A DNA stretch of 64,000 bases. Origin: Prolixibacteraceae bacterium (GTDB lineage: Bacteria > Bacteroidota > Bacteroidia > Bacteroidales > Prolixibacteraceae). Numbering within the stretch: position 1 is the first letter of the stretch; the number at the start of each line of letters is the position of its first letter. The notes under the pieces were generated by a model that saw nothing but the letters and a program-made list of their open reading frames with translations, searched no databases and was not told the DNA's origin. Positions 26,439 to 36,228 of this stretch are shown piece by piece. The stretch is taken from positions 1 through 64,000 of the forward strand of contig CANJNY010000006.1 in assembly GCA_947475715.1 (NCBI GenBank). The letters are read 5' to 3'. Position numbers and translations under genes: made by a program.

Positions 26439-28301
26439 TTAAAAAGCTGAAGTTTTTTTCCTCTGTTTTAATTTATCCTTTAGCTTTTGTGCCTCCAGTT
26501 CTTCATCAACTATCCTCTTACTGAATAGCTTTTGAGTAGGTAATGTCCAGCTATCCTTAATGTCCCAGTTAGATCGGACCTTTACCACACTTAAATAATA
26601 AATTACCTCCTCCGGAGGGATTCTTTTTTTAAGCTCTCCTGAATCCCATTTCCCGTTATTGTTTTTGTCAAAAATGCACTTTATCATGTATTTCTTAGGC
26701 TCAAGGAATTTAAAAGTAACCTGACCATCTGTTGTGATTTCATAAGACTGGAGTACAGTTTCCTTCTTGTTATCGGCCAGTAGTTGAACGATTGTTGGGA
26801 CTGTGACATTGCCAAGGGTCAATATGATTTTTCCATAATGCTCCTCCTCCTGGGTTTTAAATAGTTGGTTTATCTCTTTGGTATCTGCGCAATAGATTGT
26901 TTGAATGGCTGCCGAATCTACGATAAGTTTATAGTTGGTGGAATATTTCCAGGGATAATTCAGGTAATATTTTCTTTTGTTAATTGAATCAGAAGACAGT
27001 ATAAATTTTAAAGGAATAAATGTTGAATCCTTCTTCTCGAAGAGTGCAATTTTTGTGGTATCGAATGATTCGATAGGTTCCGGTGATTCAAGCGACAACT
27101 TACTGTAAACATCAAAGCCTGATTTTATATTATGGATGATACTTACAGTCTTAAATTCTTTTTCAATCTTATGACGTTCCTTACGTTTATTTTTAGTTTG
27201 TGCTACAACATCGGTATAGAACATACGTATTGTATCGTTTTTAGTATAAAAGCGCTTAAGAGTGTCTTGTTGTAAATAAGAGAGTTTAAACAGAAGAGTA
27301 TCTTTTTTATAGACCATCGAGTCGGTAAGCCAGATTCTTATTGAGTCAGAATTCGTTGATTTTTCAATATACTTCCAATCCTTAGTGGCTTTGAAATTTA
27401 ATGGTTCGATATTGAAAGTATCGGCTGTCGATTGGGTAAAAAAGAGATCAACTATTTTTCTGTTGGTATGTAAATATTTATCCAGTCTCAGATCGAAATA
27501 AAACTCTCCAAAATTAAGAAGATAAATGGGATCGGGTGAAAATCTAGTGCGACCCAACACAATGAGTGTATCGGAAAGTGAAAATGTGGTGTCGTTTGCC
27601 GGTAAATATTTAGCCGAAGGATATATTCGGGTATTGTAAAAGGCTATGGAGTCAACTCCAGGGGTAAATTTCAGATTTCCTGTCGAACTGCTTAAAGCGT
27701 ATACCTGAAAACTATCGGCAGGTAGATTGGTGACAGCAAAGAATCCTTGCCTGTCTGTTTTTGCTACAAAATCAGGCTTGGTCGTGTAGATTAATGTATC
27801 GGAACTGCCCCGGTAAACCATAATGAATGCATTAGGAACCGGCTCGAGAGTAAAAGCATCTTTTACAAAGCCGACAATTCTTAATGAATCTACTGTAGGT
27901 CCTGTCGAAAAAGCCAGTCTTAAATTCCGCAAAGGATTTTTCTCATTATTATCCGATACACCATCTTTAAAATCGAGTGAATAGGTAGTATTCTCCCTTA
28001 GCTTTTCGTTAAGGTCAACAACAAGTGATTTCCCTTTAGTCCTGATTATAGGTTTTTTTGTGGTCGGTGGTGAAACTATAAATTTCTCGTTCAGCCCTTC
28101 AAAGATTACAAATTCGTTAAAAGTTATTTTTATCTTTTGGTCTGTAAAATTTGTTTGGTTAAATGCCGGAACACTATGTAAAACAAACGGAGGAATTGTG
28201 TCTTTCAATCCCCCTGAAGGCATACCAATGTTGGCACAGGAGGTAAAGAAAGAGAGATAACCGATGATAATAACAATCAGGAGGAGTATTTTATTTGCCA
28301 A
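26439..28301 (-). CDS. Ig-like domain lipoprotein (Bacteroidota Big_5 type)
   Basis: A 620-residue predicted lipoprotein: hydrophobic leader and lipobox ending at C22 (FFTSC). An N-terminal SbsA-like Ig domain (about residues 33-135) with the DTIPPFVLHSVPA opening and LRLAFSTG end is followed by a carboxypeptidase-regulatory-like or FN3-like domain (about 140-215) and an extended beta-rich region. The domain order matches a widespread Bacteroidota envelope lipoprotein of unknown role. The only start that preserves the leader is TTG at 28301, because an in-frame stop lies four codons upstream and the next ATG falls after the lipobox. The shortened GT5 gene lies 9 bases upstream, so they are co-transcribed. 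Confidence 0.8.
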   Translation of the reverse strand: MANKILLLIVIIIGYLSFFTSCANIGMPSGGLKDTIPPFVLHSVPAFNQTNFTDQKIKITFNEFVIFEGLNEKFIVSPPTTKKPIIRTKGKSLVVDLNEKLRENTTYSLDFKDGVSDNNEKNPLRNLRLAFSTGPTVDSLRIVGFVKDAFTLEPVPNAFIMVYRGSSDTLIYTTKPDFVAKTDRQGFFAVTNLPADSFQVYALSSSTGNLKFTPGVDSIAFYNTRIYPSAKYLPANDTTFSLSDTLIVLGRTRFSPDPIYLLNFGEFYFDLRLDKYLHTNRKIVDLFFTQSTADTFNIEPLNFKATKDWKYIEKSTNSDSIRIWLTDSMVYKKDTLLFKLSYLQQDTLKRFYTKNDTIRMFYTDVVAQTKNKRKERHKIEKEFKTVSIIHNIKSGFDVYSKLSLESPEPIESFDTTKIALFEKKDSTFIPLKFILSSDSINKRKYYLNYPWKYSTNYKLIVDSAAIQTIYCADTKEINQLFKTQEEEHYGKIILTLGNVTVPTIVQLLADNKKETVLQSYEITTDGQVTFKFLEPKKYMIKCIFDKNNNGKWDSGELKKRIPPEEVIYYLSVVKVRSNWDIKDSWTLPTQKLFSKRIVDEELEAQKLKDKLKQRKKTSAF

Positions 28302-28310
28302 ACTGATGGA

Positions 28311-29111
28311 TTAAAAGGTATTGTAAAAATCAAAATAGGAGTCTATATAATTTTCTTTTGTCTGAAAATCGAGAAATGGTTTTTTTGAGTCTTTCATATA
28401 ATCCTCAAGTTCTCCGTTTATCGTTTCGCTCCCTTTTATTGTGGCATCGGAATAGTCAATAGCCAACTTACTTAAATTGACAAATGTTGGTTCACGTAGT
28501 ACAGCAACTTCAGAGATATCGATTCCATCTTCAGCTATTTTAGCAGCCATATTACTGTTTAAGGGACTGTTAAACTGGTCATTATAAACTGAATAGATTA
28601 TCTTTGCATTGGCAAACAGTGGATTGTCCTTGTAGGTTTTTTTCACAAACAACGGCACCATTCCTGTAAACCATCCATGACAATGTATAATATCAGGAGA
28701 CCATCTCAATTTAATCACTGTTTCGAGTACACCCCGTGCGAAGAATATTGCACGTTCATCATTATCGTCAAATTCAATCCCCTCGTCATTGACAGTTGCA
28801 AATTTTCTTTGGAAATAGTCTTCATTGTCAATGAAATATACCTGCATCCGCGCTGCCTGAATTGAAGCAACTTTGATGATTAGCGGATGATCGTTGTCGT
28901 TTATGACAAGGTTCATTCCTGAAAGTCGAATCACTTCATGGAGCTGATTGCGCCTCTCATTCACGCATCCAAATCGGGGCATAAAGGTACGGATCTCTTT
29001 CCCCCGTTCCTGAATGCCCTGCGGAAGGTACCTCCCGATCTCAGAAATCTCCGATTCAGGTAAGTAAGGAGCGATTTCCTGCGAGATAAATAAAACCTTC
29101 ATTTTTTCCAT
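28311..29111 (-). CDS. Short glycogen/starch-synthase-like protein (GT5 N-terminal domain only)
   Basis: About 266 residues matching only the N-terminal catalytic domain of GT5 glycogen synthases: KVLFISQEIAPYLPESE at the start, FMPRFG, a YFIDNEDYF segment, and DIIHCHGWFTGMVPLF. The C-terminal Rossmann domain that binds ADP-glucose is absent, and the KxGGL motif expected near residue 15 is replaced by PESEIS. So glycogen synthesis by this protein is unlikely; annotation as a glycogen synthase would mislead. The frame opens with GTG at 29117, but ATG at 29111 (or 29102) is a better start. Divergent from panC, and followed 9 bases on by the Ig-like lipoprotein. Confidence 0.78.
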   Translation of the reverse strand: MEKMKVLFISQEIAPYLPESEISEIGRYLPQGIQERGKEIRTFMPRFGCVNERRNQLHEVIRLSGMNLVINDNDHPLIIKVASIQAARMQVYFIDNEDYFQRKFATVNDEGIEFDDNDERAIFFARGVLETVIKLRWSPDIIHCHGWFTGMVPLFVKKTYKDNPLFANAKIIYSVYNDQFNSPLNSNMAAKIAEDGIDISEVAVLREPTFVNLSKLAIDYSDATIKGSETINGELEDYMKDSKKPFLDFQTKENYIDSYFDFYNTF

Positions 29112-29132
29112 TGCCACAACTTATATATTTTG

Positions 29133-29140
29133 CAAAAATA
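29133..29140 (-). promoter_or_regulatory. Candidate -7 box upstream of the GT5-like gene
   Basis: On the minus strand these bases read TATTTTTG followed by C, an exact TAnnTTTG match, 21 bases before the ATG at 29111. No good -33 element. Inference from consensus. Confidence 0.35.
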
Positions 29141-29254
29141 TATAAAAAATACTGAATATTCATGCATTAGCCTGATTGTATTATTCCTGAATTATCGTTA
29201 ACCTTTCATCTTGTTTATATATTTTGTTTCTTTGCATTCTCTTTTTATGTATCA

Positions 29255-30109
29255 ATGAAGCTTTACACAACTATTTCATCATTTCAGGAGGCTCTCGATG
29301 CAGAGCGGGCAAAGGGTTTTAAGATAGGTTTTGTTCCCACAATGGGTGCGTTACATGAGGGACATCTATCACTGGTAGATAATGCCGCAGCAATGGCAGA
29401 CATTGTTGTTGTCTCTATTTTTGTTAATCCGAATCAATTTAACGATCCAACTGATCTGGTAAATTACCCCCGAACATTGGATTCTGATATTGAGCTATTA
29501 GATACACGTCAATGCGACTATCTTTTTTATCCCTCCGTTTCTGAAGTTTATCCCTTCCCTGATACCCGTCACTTTGAATTCGGATTTCTTGAATCTGTTA
29601 TGGAAGGAGAATTTCGTCCCGGGCATTTTAATGGGGTAGCTCAGGTTGTTAGCAGACTATTCGAAATTGTTTCCCCCGATATGGCCTTTTTTGGTCAAAA
29701 GGATTTTCAGCAGCTTGCTATTATAAAAGATCTTGTTCGTCGGTTAAATCTTCCTGTCAGAATAATTCCTTGCGATATTGTACGCGAAAAGGATGGTTTA
29801 GCTATGAGTTCGAGAAACAAACTTCTGCTTCCGGAACATAGGGCCTCGGCTCCTCTGATTTACCGTACGCTCTTGGAAGCTCAAAAGCTATCCTGTTCCA
29901 AATCCGTTCAGCAGGTTAAAGCCTATGTCATCAGCACGATTAATTCCAATTCCCTCTTAAAAATAGAGTACTTCGACATAGTGGATGATCTTACTCTGAG
30001 CTCGGTTGATACTTGGAATCAACCGGGAATAAAAGTGGGATGTATTGCACTCTATGCCGGAAAGATCAGATTAATTGACAATATATTATTTAACGTTAAC
30101 CAACAATAA
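29255..30109 (+). CDS. panC: Pantothenate synthetase
   Basis: Joins pantoate and beta-alanine with ATP to make pantothenate (vitamin B5). The 284-residue protein has [17 protein letters not shown] with the HxGH nucleotidyltransferase motif near residues 34-37, [17 protein letters not shown], and the MSSRN loop near 188-192. ATG start. panD begins 1 base after its stop, forming a compact panC-panD unit; panB is not in this window. Confidence 0.96.
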   Translation: MKLYTTISSFQEALDAERAKGFKIGFVPTMGALHEGHLSLVDNAAAMADIVVVSIFVNPNQFNDPTDLVNYPRTLDSDIELLDTRQCDYLFYPSVSEVYPFPDTRHFEFGFLESVMEGEFRPGHFNGVAQVVSRLFEIVSPDMAFFGQKDFQQLAIIKDLVRRLNLPVRIIPCDIVREKDGLAMSSRNKLLLPEHRASAPLIYRTLLEAQKLSCSKSVQQVKAYVISTINSNSLLKIEYFDIVDDLTLSSVDTWNQPGIKVGCIALYAGKIRLIDNILFNVNQQ

Positions 30110-30110
30110 A

Positions 30111-30461
30111 ATGTTTATAGAAGTTTGCAAATCCAAAATTCATCGTGTTACTGTAACTGGTGCTGATCTTCAGTATGTTGGAAGTATTACTATTGATGAG
30201 GATCTGATGGAGGCGGCTAATCTGATTGAGAATGAAAAAGTGCAGGTGGTCAATGTAAATAATGGCGAACGCCTTGATACCTATGTAATTCGGGGTGAAA
30301 GGAGCAGTGGTGAAATTGTATTAAATGGACCTGCAGCACGCAAGGTTTCTGTAGGTGACATTATTATTATTGTTTCCTATGCCTCTATGGATTTTGAAGA
30401 GGCTAAACTATTTAAACCGACAATCGTTTTTCCGGATACCGACACGAACAGATTGATTTAA
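30111..30461 (+). CDS. panD: Aspartate 1-decarboxylase precursor
   Basis: Makes beta-alanine for the pantothenate synthetase encoded just upstream. The 116-residue proenzyme is self-cleaved between G24 and S25 in YVGSIT to create the pyruvoyl cofactor. The [12 protein letters not shown] stretch, [16 protein letters not shown] and NGPAARKV segments all match the family. The ATG at 30111 is chosen over a longer frame from 30075 that overlaps panC. Translation is probably coupled to panC. Confidence 0.96.
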   Translation: MFIEVCKSKIHRVTVTGADLQYVGSITIDEDLMEAANLIENEKVQVVNVNNGERLDTYVIRGERSSGEIVLNGPAARKVSVGDIIIIVSYASMDFEEAKLFKPTIVFPDTDTNRLI

Positions 30462-30636
30462 AATATACTTAGTGTGAATTTTATGCATTGCATTTTCAAA
30501 ATAAAAGTCGATTAAGTCAATAGAGGGTTAACAAGTGATCATTAACTGCAGTCAAAATAAGACGCAATTGCGCTAAGAGATAAATCTTCGGGATTATTCT
30601 CATCGCCTAAGAGTACGTATTAAATTATCTCATCAA

Positions 30637-31992
30637 ATGTCAAAGTCCAAAACTGTTTATGTTTGTCAGAGTTGTGGGGCTCAATCGCCAAAATGGGTTG
30701 GGAAATGCAATATCTGTGGCGAATGGAATACTGTTTTAGAGGAGATCGTTACTGAGCGGAAGTCTGTACTGCCTCAGCAGTCCAAAGATCATTTAAGGCC
30801 CTTATTGCTCTCTGAAATCAATTTAGATCAGCAGGAGCGGATCGTTACCGGAAATTCGGAATTTGATCGGGTAACGGGAGGTGGTTTGGTTCCGGGAGGT
30901 ATGATCCTGCTCGGTGGTGAACCCGGTATAGGAAAGTCGACGCTCGTACTTCAAATTGCATTAAGGCTTTCTCATTTAAAGGTTCTCTATATTTCAGGGG
31001 AGGAGAGCCTTCAACAATTAAAAATGAGGGCCAACCGCTTGAATGGCAAACAAACCTCCTGCCTTTTTTTATGTGAAACTTCCCTTGAAAATATTCTATC
31101 GCATCTTGAATCTGAAAAACCGGATCTGGTAATCATCGATTCGATACAAACGGTGGCTACAGAATTGGCTGAATCGTCACCCGGAAGTGTGACTCAAATC
31201 AGGGAGTGTACGGTAGGCATCATGAAAGTTGCTAAACTAAAGCAGATTGCGGTTTTGTTGATCGGCCATATCAATAAGGAGGGGAATCTTGCCGGACCTA
31301 AGGTTCTCGAGCATATTGTCGATACAGTTCTTCAGTTTGAGGGTGACCGTAATTATCTTTTCAGAATCCTGAGATCTATAAAAAACCGGTTTGGCTCAAC
31401 CTCTGAACTTGGAATATTCGAAATGCGGCAGGATGGATTACATGAAGTGATCAACCCGTCGGAGATGTTACTCTCTTCTCATAATGATGGATTAAGTGGA
31501 ACTGCCACCGCTGCTACGATGGAGGGAATGCGTTCCTTCTTAATCGAGGTACAGGCATTGGTCAGTTCTGCCGCTTATGGCAATCCGCAGCGGTCGGCTA
31601 CGGGATTTGACCTGCGGCGGATGAATATGTTGCTTGCGGTGCTCGAAAAGCGGGCTGGCTTTAAATTAATGACCAAGGATGTCTTTCTAAATATTGCCGG
31701 AGGCTTGCGTGTTGATGATCCTGCCATGGATCTGGCAGTAATAGCCGCCATCCTCTCCTCAAATTTTGACGTGGCCATTGATAAACGAATTGCTTTCGCG
31801 GGTGAAATAGGGCTTACCGGCGAAATCAGACCCGTTAACCGTATTGAACAGCGTATTGCCGAGGCGCAAAAGCTCGGGTTTAATGAGATATACCTCTCCA
31901 AGTATATCAAGGGTGTGGATTTTTCACGTTTTGAAATTAAAATCCATCAGATAGATCGGGTGGAGAAGATGATCCGGACATTATTCTCCTAA
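30637..31992 (+). CDS. radA: DNA repair protein RadA
   Basis: A RecA-related branch-migration ATPase in recombinational repair. The 451-residue protein has the N-terminal four-cysteine zinc finger (C10, C13, C24, C27), Walker A GEPGIGKST near residues 93-101, a Walker B strand in DLVIIDSIQTV, the RadA-specific KNRFG motif in SIKNRFGSTSELG, and a C-terminal Lon-protease-like domain (GEIGLTGEIRPV). It stands alone on the plus strand after a 175-base gap from panD in which I see nothing notable. Confidence 0.97.
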   Translation: MSKSKTVYVCQSCGAQSPKWVGKCNICGEWNTVLEEIVTERKSVLPQQSKDHLRPLLLSEINLDQQERIVTGNSEFDRVTGGGLVPGGMILLGGEPGIGKSTLVLQIALRLSHLKVLYISGEESLQQLKMRANRLNGKQTSCLFLCETSLENILSHLESEKPDLVIIDSIQTVATELAESSPGSVTQIRECTVGIMKVAKLKQIAVLLIGHINKEGNLAGPKVLEHIVDTVLQFEGDRNYLFRILRSIKNRFGSTSELGIFEMRQDGLHEVINPSEMLLSSHNDGLSGTATAATMEGMRSFLIEVQALVSSAAYGNPQRSATGFDLRRMNMLLAVLEKRAGFKLMTKDVFLNIAGGLRVDDPAMDLAVIAAILSSNFDVAIDKRIAFAGEIGLTGEIRPVNRIEQRIAEAQKLGFNEIYLSKYIKGVDFSRFEIKIHQIDRVEKMIRTLFS

Positions 31993-32000
31993 GATTGGCC

Positions 32001-32032
32001 ACCCGATCGGGTCACGCGTTTTTTAAACGCGT
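32001..32032. repeat. Two adjacent palindromes after radA
   Basis: ACCCGATCGGGT (32001-32012) is a perfect 12-bp palindrome. ACGCGTTT (32014-32021) and AAACGCGT (32025-32032) form an 8-bp stem with a TTT loop. They begin 8 bases after the radA stop and may act together as its terminator or as a protein-binding site; a strong U tract is lacking. Confidence 0.5.
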
Positions 32033-32198
32033 TTAACAAAAAATCCTTCGTAGCATAACCTTTTCGTTTATTCCATCAATCAGGGAAATTTTCAATATGG
32101 TATATTTTAATGGATTACTTTTCCGCGGTTGAAAACTGCGGGACCCGGGTGTGCGTTGTTGTGTTTTGTATTCGATATAAAGAGGAAACATTACAGCA

Positions 32199-32225
32199 CA
32201 AAAAAAGCCCTCCGAAGAGGGCTTT
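32199..32225 (-). terminator. Strong intrinsic terminator of the surface lipoprotein gene
   Basis: On the minus strand AAAGCCCTC, a TTCG tetraloop and GAGGGCTTT form a 9-bp stem, followed by seven T residues. It lies 33 bases beyond the stop codon at 32258. The UUCG loop and long U run make it one of the clearest intrinsic terminators in the window. Confidence 0.9.
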
Positions 32226-32257
32226 AATTATAATTGAATTATTTGTCAGACAGTTAA

Positions 32258-34915
32258 TTACTGAACAAGTTGAAATTCGTCGTTGTTGCTGATACCAGTG
32301 ATACCATCAATAACTGTAGAAACTGCAGCGTTAAGTCCCATTTCAACTGAAAGTTTGTAAGCTGTACCTACAGTTTCGCCTGTTAGTGGGTTGTCAACCA
32401 ATGTAGAAAGATCAACATCAACTTGGAAATTGTCATAAGTTGCATGTGCGTTGTCCAGAACAGCAACATAATCTCTTAAACCTTCCAAAGTTGCACAAGT
32501 GATCTTAGCTTCCTGATAAGCAGTTGTACCGAACTCAGCTAATGCTGGAGAGAATGTACCGCTTAATTTATTGTTAAATACCCAAAGACTTGCTGCAAAT
32601 CCTACTGTGTTTAATGGATTAACATAAGAATGCAGATCTAAAGATGTCAATAATGCATTGTTAACAATTTTAAGAGAATGCATTTTGTCAAGCCCTGTAG
32701 TTGTTACACTTGCCAATTTTGCATTGCCGGTAATCCAAAGGTCTGAACCCGGTCCACCATAACCAACTGCACCTTCGAAATTTGAATGACCTAAAGTAAC
32801 ACTTAGAAGTGCATCAGCATTATCCAAAATCATTGTATTGATAATACCTGAAGTTGCAACAGCTGTTAATTTTGGTAAGTTAGAAACACTAACGGTATTC
32901 ATAATACCACCAAGCTGAAGCCATTCAAGTTTTGCATTACCAGTTGTTGATACGCCTGGTACATGAGCACCTGAAATTGTAGCCCAATGTGTAGCATCAC
33001 CAAATGCAGCACCAGTAAGAACCACTTTCTTTAAGGTTGGATACGTGCCAATATTAACATTTTCCAAAGCGTTTCCTAAAGTAAGAGTTTCAATTTCTGC
33101 AAGTTCAGGTGTTGTAGGAATTGTTGCAGGTGCAGTAACACTCCACCAACGATATTTTTCTAATGTTAAAGTTTTAGTTTCAGGAGCACTTAAGTCTGAC
33201 CCTGGTTGACCTAACCAAACCGGAATATCAAGGGTGTGTGGACCTCTGATAGTAACCATAACTGAAGCATCGAATTTATGAAGCATAACATCTGCTGTTG
33301 AATCTGCCCAAACTGTTAAGGCTCCTGAAGTAGTCAAATTTGAAAGATTGACAGTTGTAGCTGAACCTGTAGTTGCAGATAAACCACTTGCAATTGTTAC
33401 AGTAGATGCGGCTGTTGTAGCAGCAGAAAGATCGATTGTCAAAGCTTCCCATGCAGTAATAGCTAAAGCTCCGTCATATTCAGCAGTTCCTATTTTAATC
33501 CAGGTTGCGTTAGTTGTTGTAAGGTTATGGATCTGACCACCTGTTTCAAGACCAAATACTATTTTATCAGTATGAGGAGAGTTAAATGCAACAGTTCCGT
33601 TTGGAGAGTGTGAACCATCACCAACATGACCACCAACGATAACATTAGGGAAGTTGATGTTAGCAGTAGTAGTATCACTGTGAAGAACAAGGTTTGTACC
33701 AACAGTTTTCAAAGAAACTGATTCGTATGCACCTGCATATTCGTATGTAACTGCACCACCTACGTTGTCGATCTTTGGATCAGAAATATCAGTACCGGTA
33801 ACGGTATAGTCACCTCTGATTGAAGTCAATAATGTAGCTGTAAGAGAAGAACCAATCTGGTCTTCAATAGTTACAAAGTGACCTGAACCGGCAACAGTTG
33901 TGATTGTCCATGCATTGTTGTTATGGTGGTGGTTACCTGAAGTAATAACCTGAACTGCGTCATTTGTTCCGATAACGGCAACAACAGCAGCTAAGATTTT
34001 ATTCAAGTCAGCAATTTTAGTAACAGCATCTGTATTTACGATTAAGTTACCGTTGATGATACCCATCTGGAACAATTTGGCAAGGTAGAAATCTACGTCA
34101 GAGTCAGTAGAGATGTTTACGTTGTCATTGTACATAGCAGATGCATTCAGTAAGATAGTAAGATCTCTCTGAGCAGCAGCCAAAGCTAACTGTAAACCTG
34201 TAACAGATGCAGTAAGAACTGTATTGTTATCAGCTACAGTTGTGGAAAGTGTACCTAAGTTAGTAAGAACAGTTTCGATCTGAGCTTTGTTGTCAGCATT
34301 TGCTTTGTCAATAATAACTTGTAACGCATCAATTTTGCCATTAACAGCATCAGAACCGTCTTTGATAGCAGTCATAATGTCAGCTTTCAAAACACCAATC
34401 TCAGCAATAACAGCTGCATCAGTAGTTTGAGCGCTTGCAAGGATTTGGTCAAGAATGTCAGTACGAAGAGTTGCAACTTCTGCTGATGTAGCAGCTGCAT
34501 CAAGTTTCGACTTCAAACCTGCCAAAGCCAATGCAGTAGCTGCATCAGAAGTCGCTTTGTCAGCAATGATAGCTTCAAGCTGAGCTTTTAATGCTCCAAC
34601 AGACGCTGCTGTTGCTCCGGTTGTAGCTAGTGAAGTTAATTGACCCTGGATCAAACCAATGTTTGTGTTTGCTGTTCCTAAAGCTGAAGAAAGAGCAGAA
34701 ACTGAAGATGATGTTGCCAGAGATCCTACAGCTGCCTGAAGAGCAGTGATCTGAGCTGTTGTAGATGTCAGCTGAGATTGTAATGCTGAAACACCATCAA
34801 CTTTTAAAGAAAGAGCAGCAATCTGATCTTTCAACGCCTGGAAGTCATTGGCGTACTTATTACAGGAAGTAATAAGAATGGCGAGCGCGAACACGCTCAA
34901 CAATAGTTTTTTCAT
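32258..34915 (-). CDS. Large Ala/Thr-rich surface lipoprotein with coiled-coil stalk, unknown function
   Basis: I do not recognise a named family. The 885-residue protein has a short leader and a lipobox ending at C18 (LITSC). Residues about 20-280 are Ala/Thr/Ser-rich with repeated Leu-Gln-Leu heptad-like spacing and short self-similar segments (for example ALQSQLTS, LIQGQLTSL, VGALKAQLEA), read as a coiled-coil stalk. Residues about 285-860 are beta-rich with many NL, TLGN, LTS units reminiscent of leucine-rich or beta-solenoid repeats, with few charged residues and almost no cysteine. Codon choice is unusually uniform compared with neighbours. It is monocistronic with its own strong terminator and follows a LytS/LytTR pair. 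A surface-layer or stalk-and-blade adhesin role is possible but inferred. Confidence 0.8.
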   Translation of the reverse strand: MKKLLLSVFALAILITSCNKYANDFQALKDQIAALSLKVDGVSALQSQLTSTTAQITALQAAVGSLATSSSVSALSSALGTANTNIGLIQGQLTSLATTGATAASVGALKAQLEAIIADKATSDAATALALAGLKSKLDAAATSAEVATLRTDILDQILASAQTTDAAVIAEIGVLKADIMTAIKDGSDAVNGKIDALQVIIDKANADNKAQIETVLTNLGTLSTTVADNNTVLTASVTGLQLALAAAQRDLTILLNASAMYNDNVNISTDSDVDFYLAKLFQMGIINGNLIVNTDAVTKIADLNKILAAVVAVIGTNDAVQVITSGNHHHNNNAWTITTVAGSGHFVTIEDQIGSSLTATLLTSIRGDYTVTGTDISDPKIDNVGGAVTYEYAGAYESVSLKTVGTNLVLHSDTTTANINFPNVIVGGHVGDGSHSPNGTVAFNSPHTDKIVFGLETGGQIHNLTTTNATWIKIGTAEYDGALAITAWEALTIDLSAATTAASTVTIASGLSATTGSATTVNLSNLTTSGALTVWADSTADVMLHKFDASVMVTIRGPHTLDIPVWLGQPGSDLSAPETKTLTLEKYRWWSVTAPATIPTTPELAEIETLTLGNALENVNIGTYPTLKKVVLTGAAFGDATHWATISGAHVPGVSTTGNAKLEWLQLGGIMNTVSVSNLPKLTAVATSGIINTMILDNADALLSVTLGHSNFEGAVGYGGPGSDLWITGNAKLASVTTTGLDKMHSLKIVNNALLTSLDLHSYVNPLNTVGFAASLWVFNNKLSGTFSPALAEFGTTAYQEAKITCATLEGLRDYVAVLDNAHATYDNFQVDVDLSTLVDNPLTGETVGTAYKLSVEMGLNAAVSTVIDGITGISNNDEFQLVQ

Positions 34916-35359
34916 TTTTGATTTTTTTTAATTAATAAATGGAAATAAAAGAAGCACTATAAATTTAATTTGCACAAAGATTACATAATTATCAGGGTTA
35001 AAAAACCCCGGATTTTCTTAATTTGTTTATTTGGTAAAATAGGCGAATATAATGTAGTTATTGAGGTATATTCGGTAAATAATTCAAATTATTTCGTCTT
35101 TTTTACCATTCCTTCTTAAGGAAAGTTTGCTGTCTGATCAGCTGTGTTTAAGTAGTTCATATCAAGTTAAGTATTAGTAAATAAGTAGTTTATAATATTT
35201 GTATTGTTCCTAATTCGCCTTATTTGTATGGTTTGTAAGTTTGTTGCCAAAACCGTTAAAAATCTGAATAAACCTCTAAAATGTTTTAATTTTCAATTTG
35301 GACACCATTTAATTTAATTCCTTAAAAAGGTGTTCCAATGAGTCAGACAATGCAATTAC
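34916..35359. other. Intergenic region upstream of the surface lipoprotein
   Basis: 444 A/T-rich bases between the lipoprotein start and the LytTR regulator stop. I see no coding frame and no RNA gene. A near-match to a -7 box, TAATCTTTG on the minus strand around 34975-34983, could begin a leader of about 60 bases for the lipoprotein. The rest, including possible LytTR-type binding repeats, shows nothing I can support. Confidence 0.4.
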
Positions 35360-36151
35360 TTATAACGTGTCGTATTTGTTTCTTAATTCGTATAAATGGG
35401 TTCGTGAAGCTTGTAGTCTGATTCCGTTAAAAGGTGGAATTAACTGACATTCTCTTGTTTTAAATTCTATTGATCCCAAATAATTAAGATTCAAAATTGC
35501 CGATTGATTAATCTGAATAAAAATTCTGTTTCCCATTAAACCGAGAATCTCTTTGGCTGTGGTTCCTGCCCTGAGTTTTACTTCACTCAAATCGGTAAGA
35601 AGTGCTTTCCATCCTGGTTTATCCTGATTTTGTTCCTTTACACACTGTAGTAGAATGATATTATTTTTATCCATAAACCTTAATCCGATCGGAGTAGGGA
35701 GCGAGATAATTTCATTAATACCATGCGATAGTGTCACGAAACTTGCAGGGTGGTCATTTTTTCGTTTCAGTTTAAATCGATCGATTACATTTTTCAAATC
35801 TTCAGTTTTAACTGGTTTGAAGATGTAATCAAATGCTGATTCGCGTAATGCCTGTATTACATATTTGTCAAAGGACGTATAAAAAATTACACTAAACATC
35901 TGTTTTCTTGATCTGCGTGCTTCTTCGAGAAGTTCAAAGCCGGTTTTAACCGGCATCTCGACATCCATAAAAACGAGATCAAGATCTTCCTTTTGAAGTA
36001 ATGTTTTGGATTGATTATACTTTGATGCACAACCCAGTATTTGTATTTCGGGAAAGAATCCCAGATGTTCCTTTAATGCGAAGACGAACTCCTCATCATC
36101 ATCAATAATTGCGGTATTAATTTTATCTGTTCCAATCATAAATGGGTTCAT
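35360..36151 (-). CDS. LytTR-family response regulator
   Basis: A 263-residue two-component regulator. The receiver domain (about residues 10-128) has the acidic pair DDDEE near 17-21, phospho-acceptor Asp in LVFMDVEMPVKTG (near residue 64), and KPVKTEDL with the conserved lysine. The C-terminal LytTR DNA-binding domain (about 150-258) contains FIQINQSAILNLNYL. The matching LytS-type kinase ends 77 bases upstream on the same strand, and the 885-residue lipoprotein lies downstream. Targets are unknown; the adjacent T9SS operon and lipoprotein are the obvious candidates. Confidence 0.92.
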   Translation of the reverse strand: MNPFMIGTDKINTAIIDDDEEFVFALKEHLGFFPEIQILGCASKYNQSKTLLQKEDLDLVFMDVEMPVKTGFELLEEARRSRKQMFSVIFYTSFDKYVIQALRESAFDYIFKPVKTEDLKNVIDRFKLKRKNDHPASFVTLSHGINEIISLPTPIGLRFMDKNNIILLQCVKEQNQDKPGWKALLTDLSEVKLRAGTTAKEILGLMGNRIFIQINQSAILNLNYLGSIEFKTRECQLIPPFNGIRLQASRTHLYELRNKYDTL

Positions 36152-36228
36152 TTAAAATGTCTTTGTTGACCGCAATTATCTATTTACCGCATCAACTTAG
36201 TTTTACCCTACCTCTTTCTCTTTTTTTT

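Noticed and set aside
32258-34915. Surface lipoprotein as a pseudogene or frameshifted gene because of its low-complexity sequence
   Set aside because: The frame is unbroken across 885 codons, begins with a proper lipobox and ends at a strong terminator.
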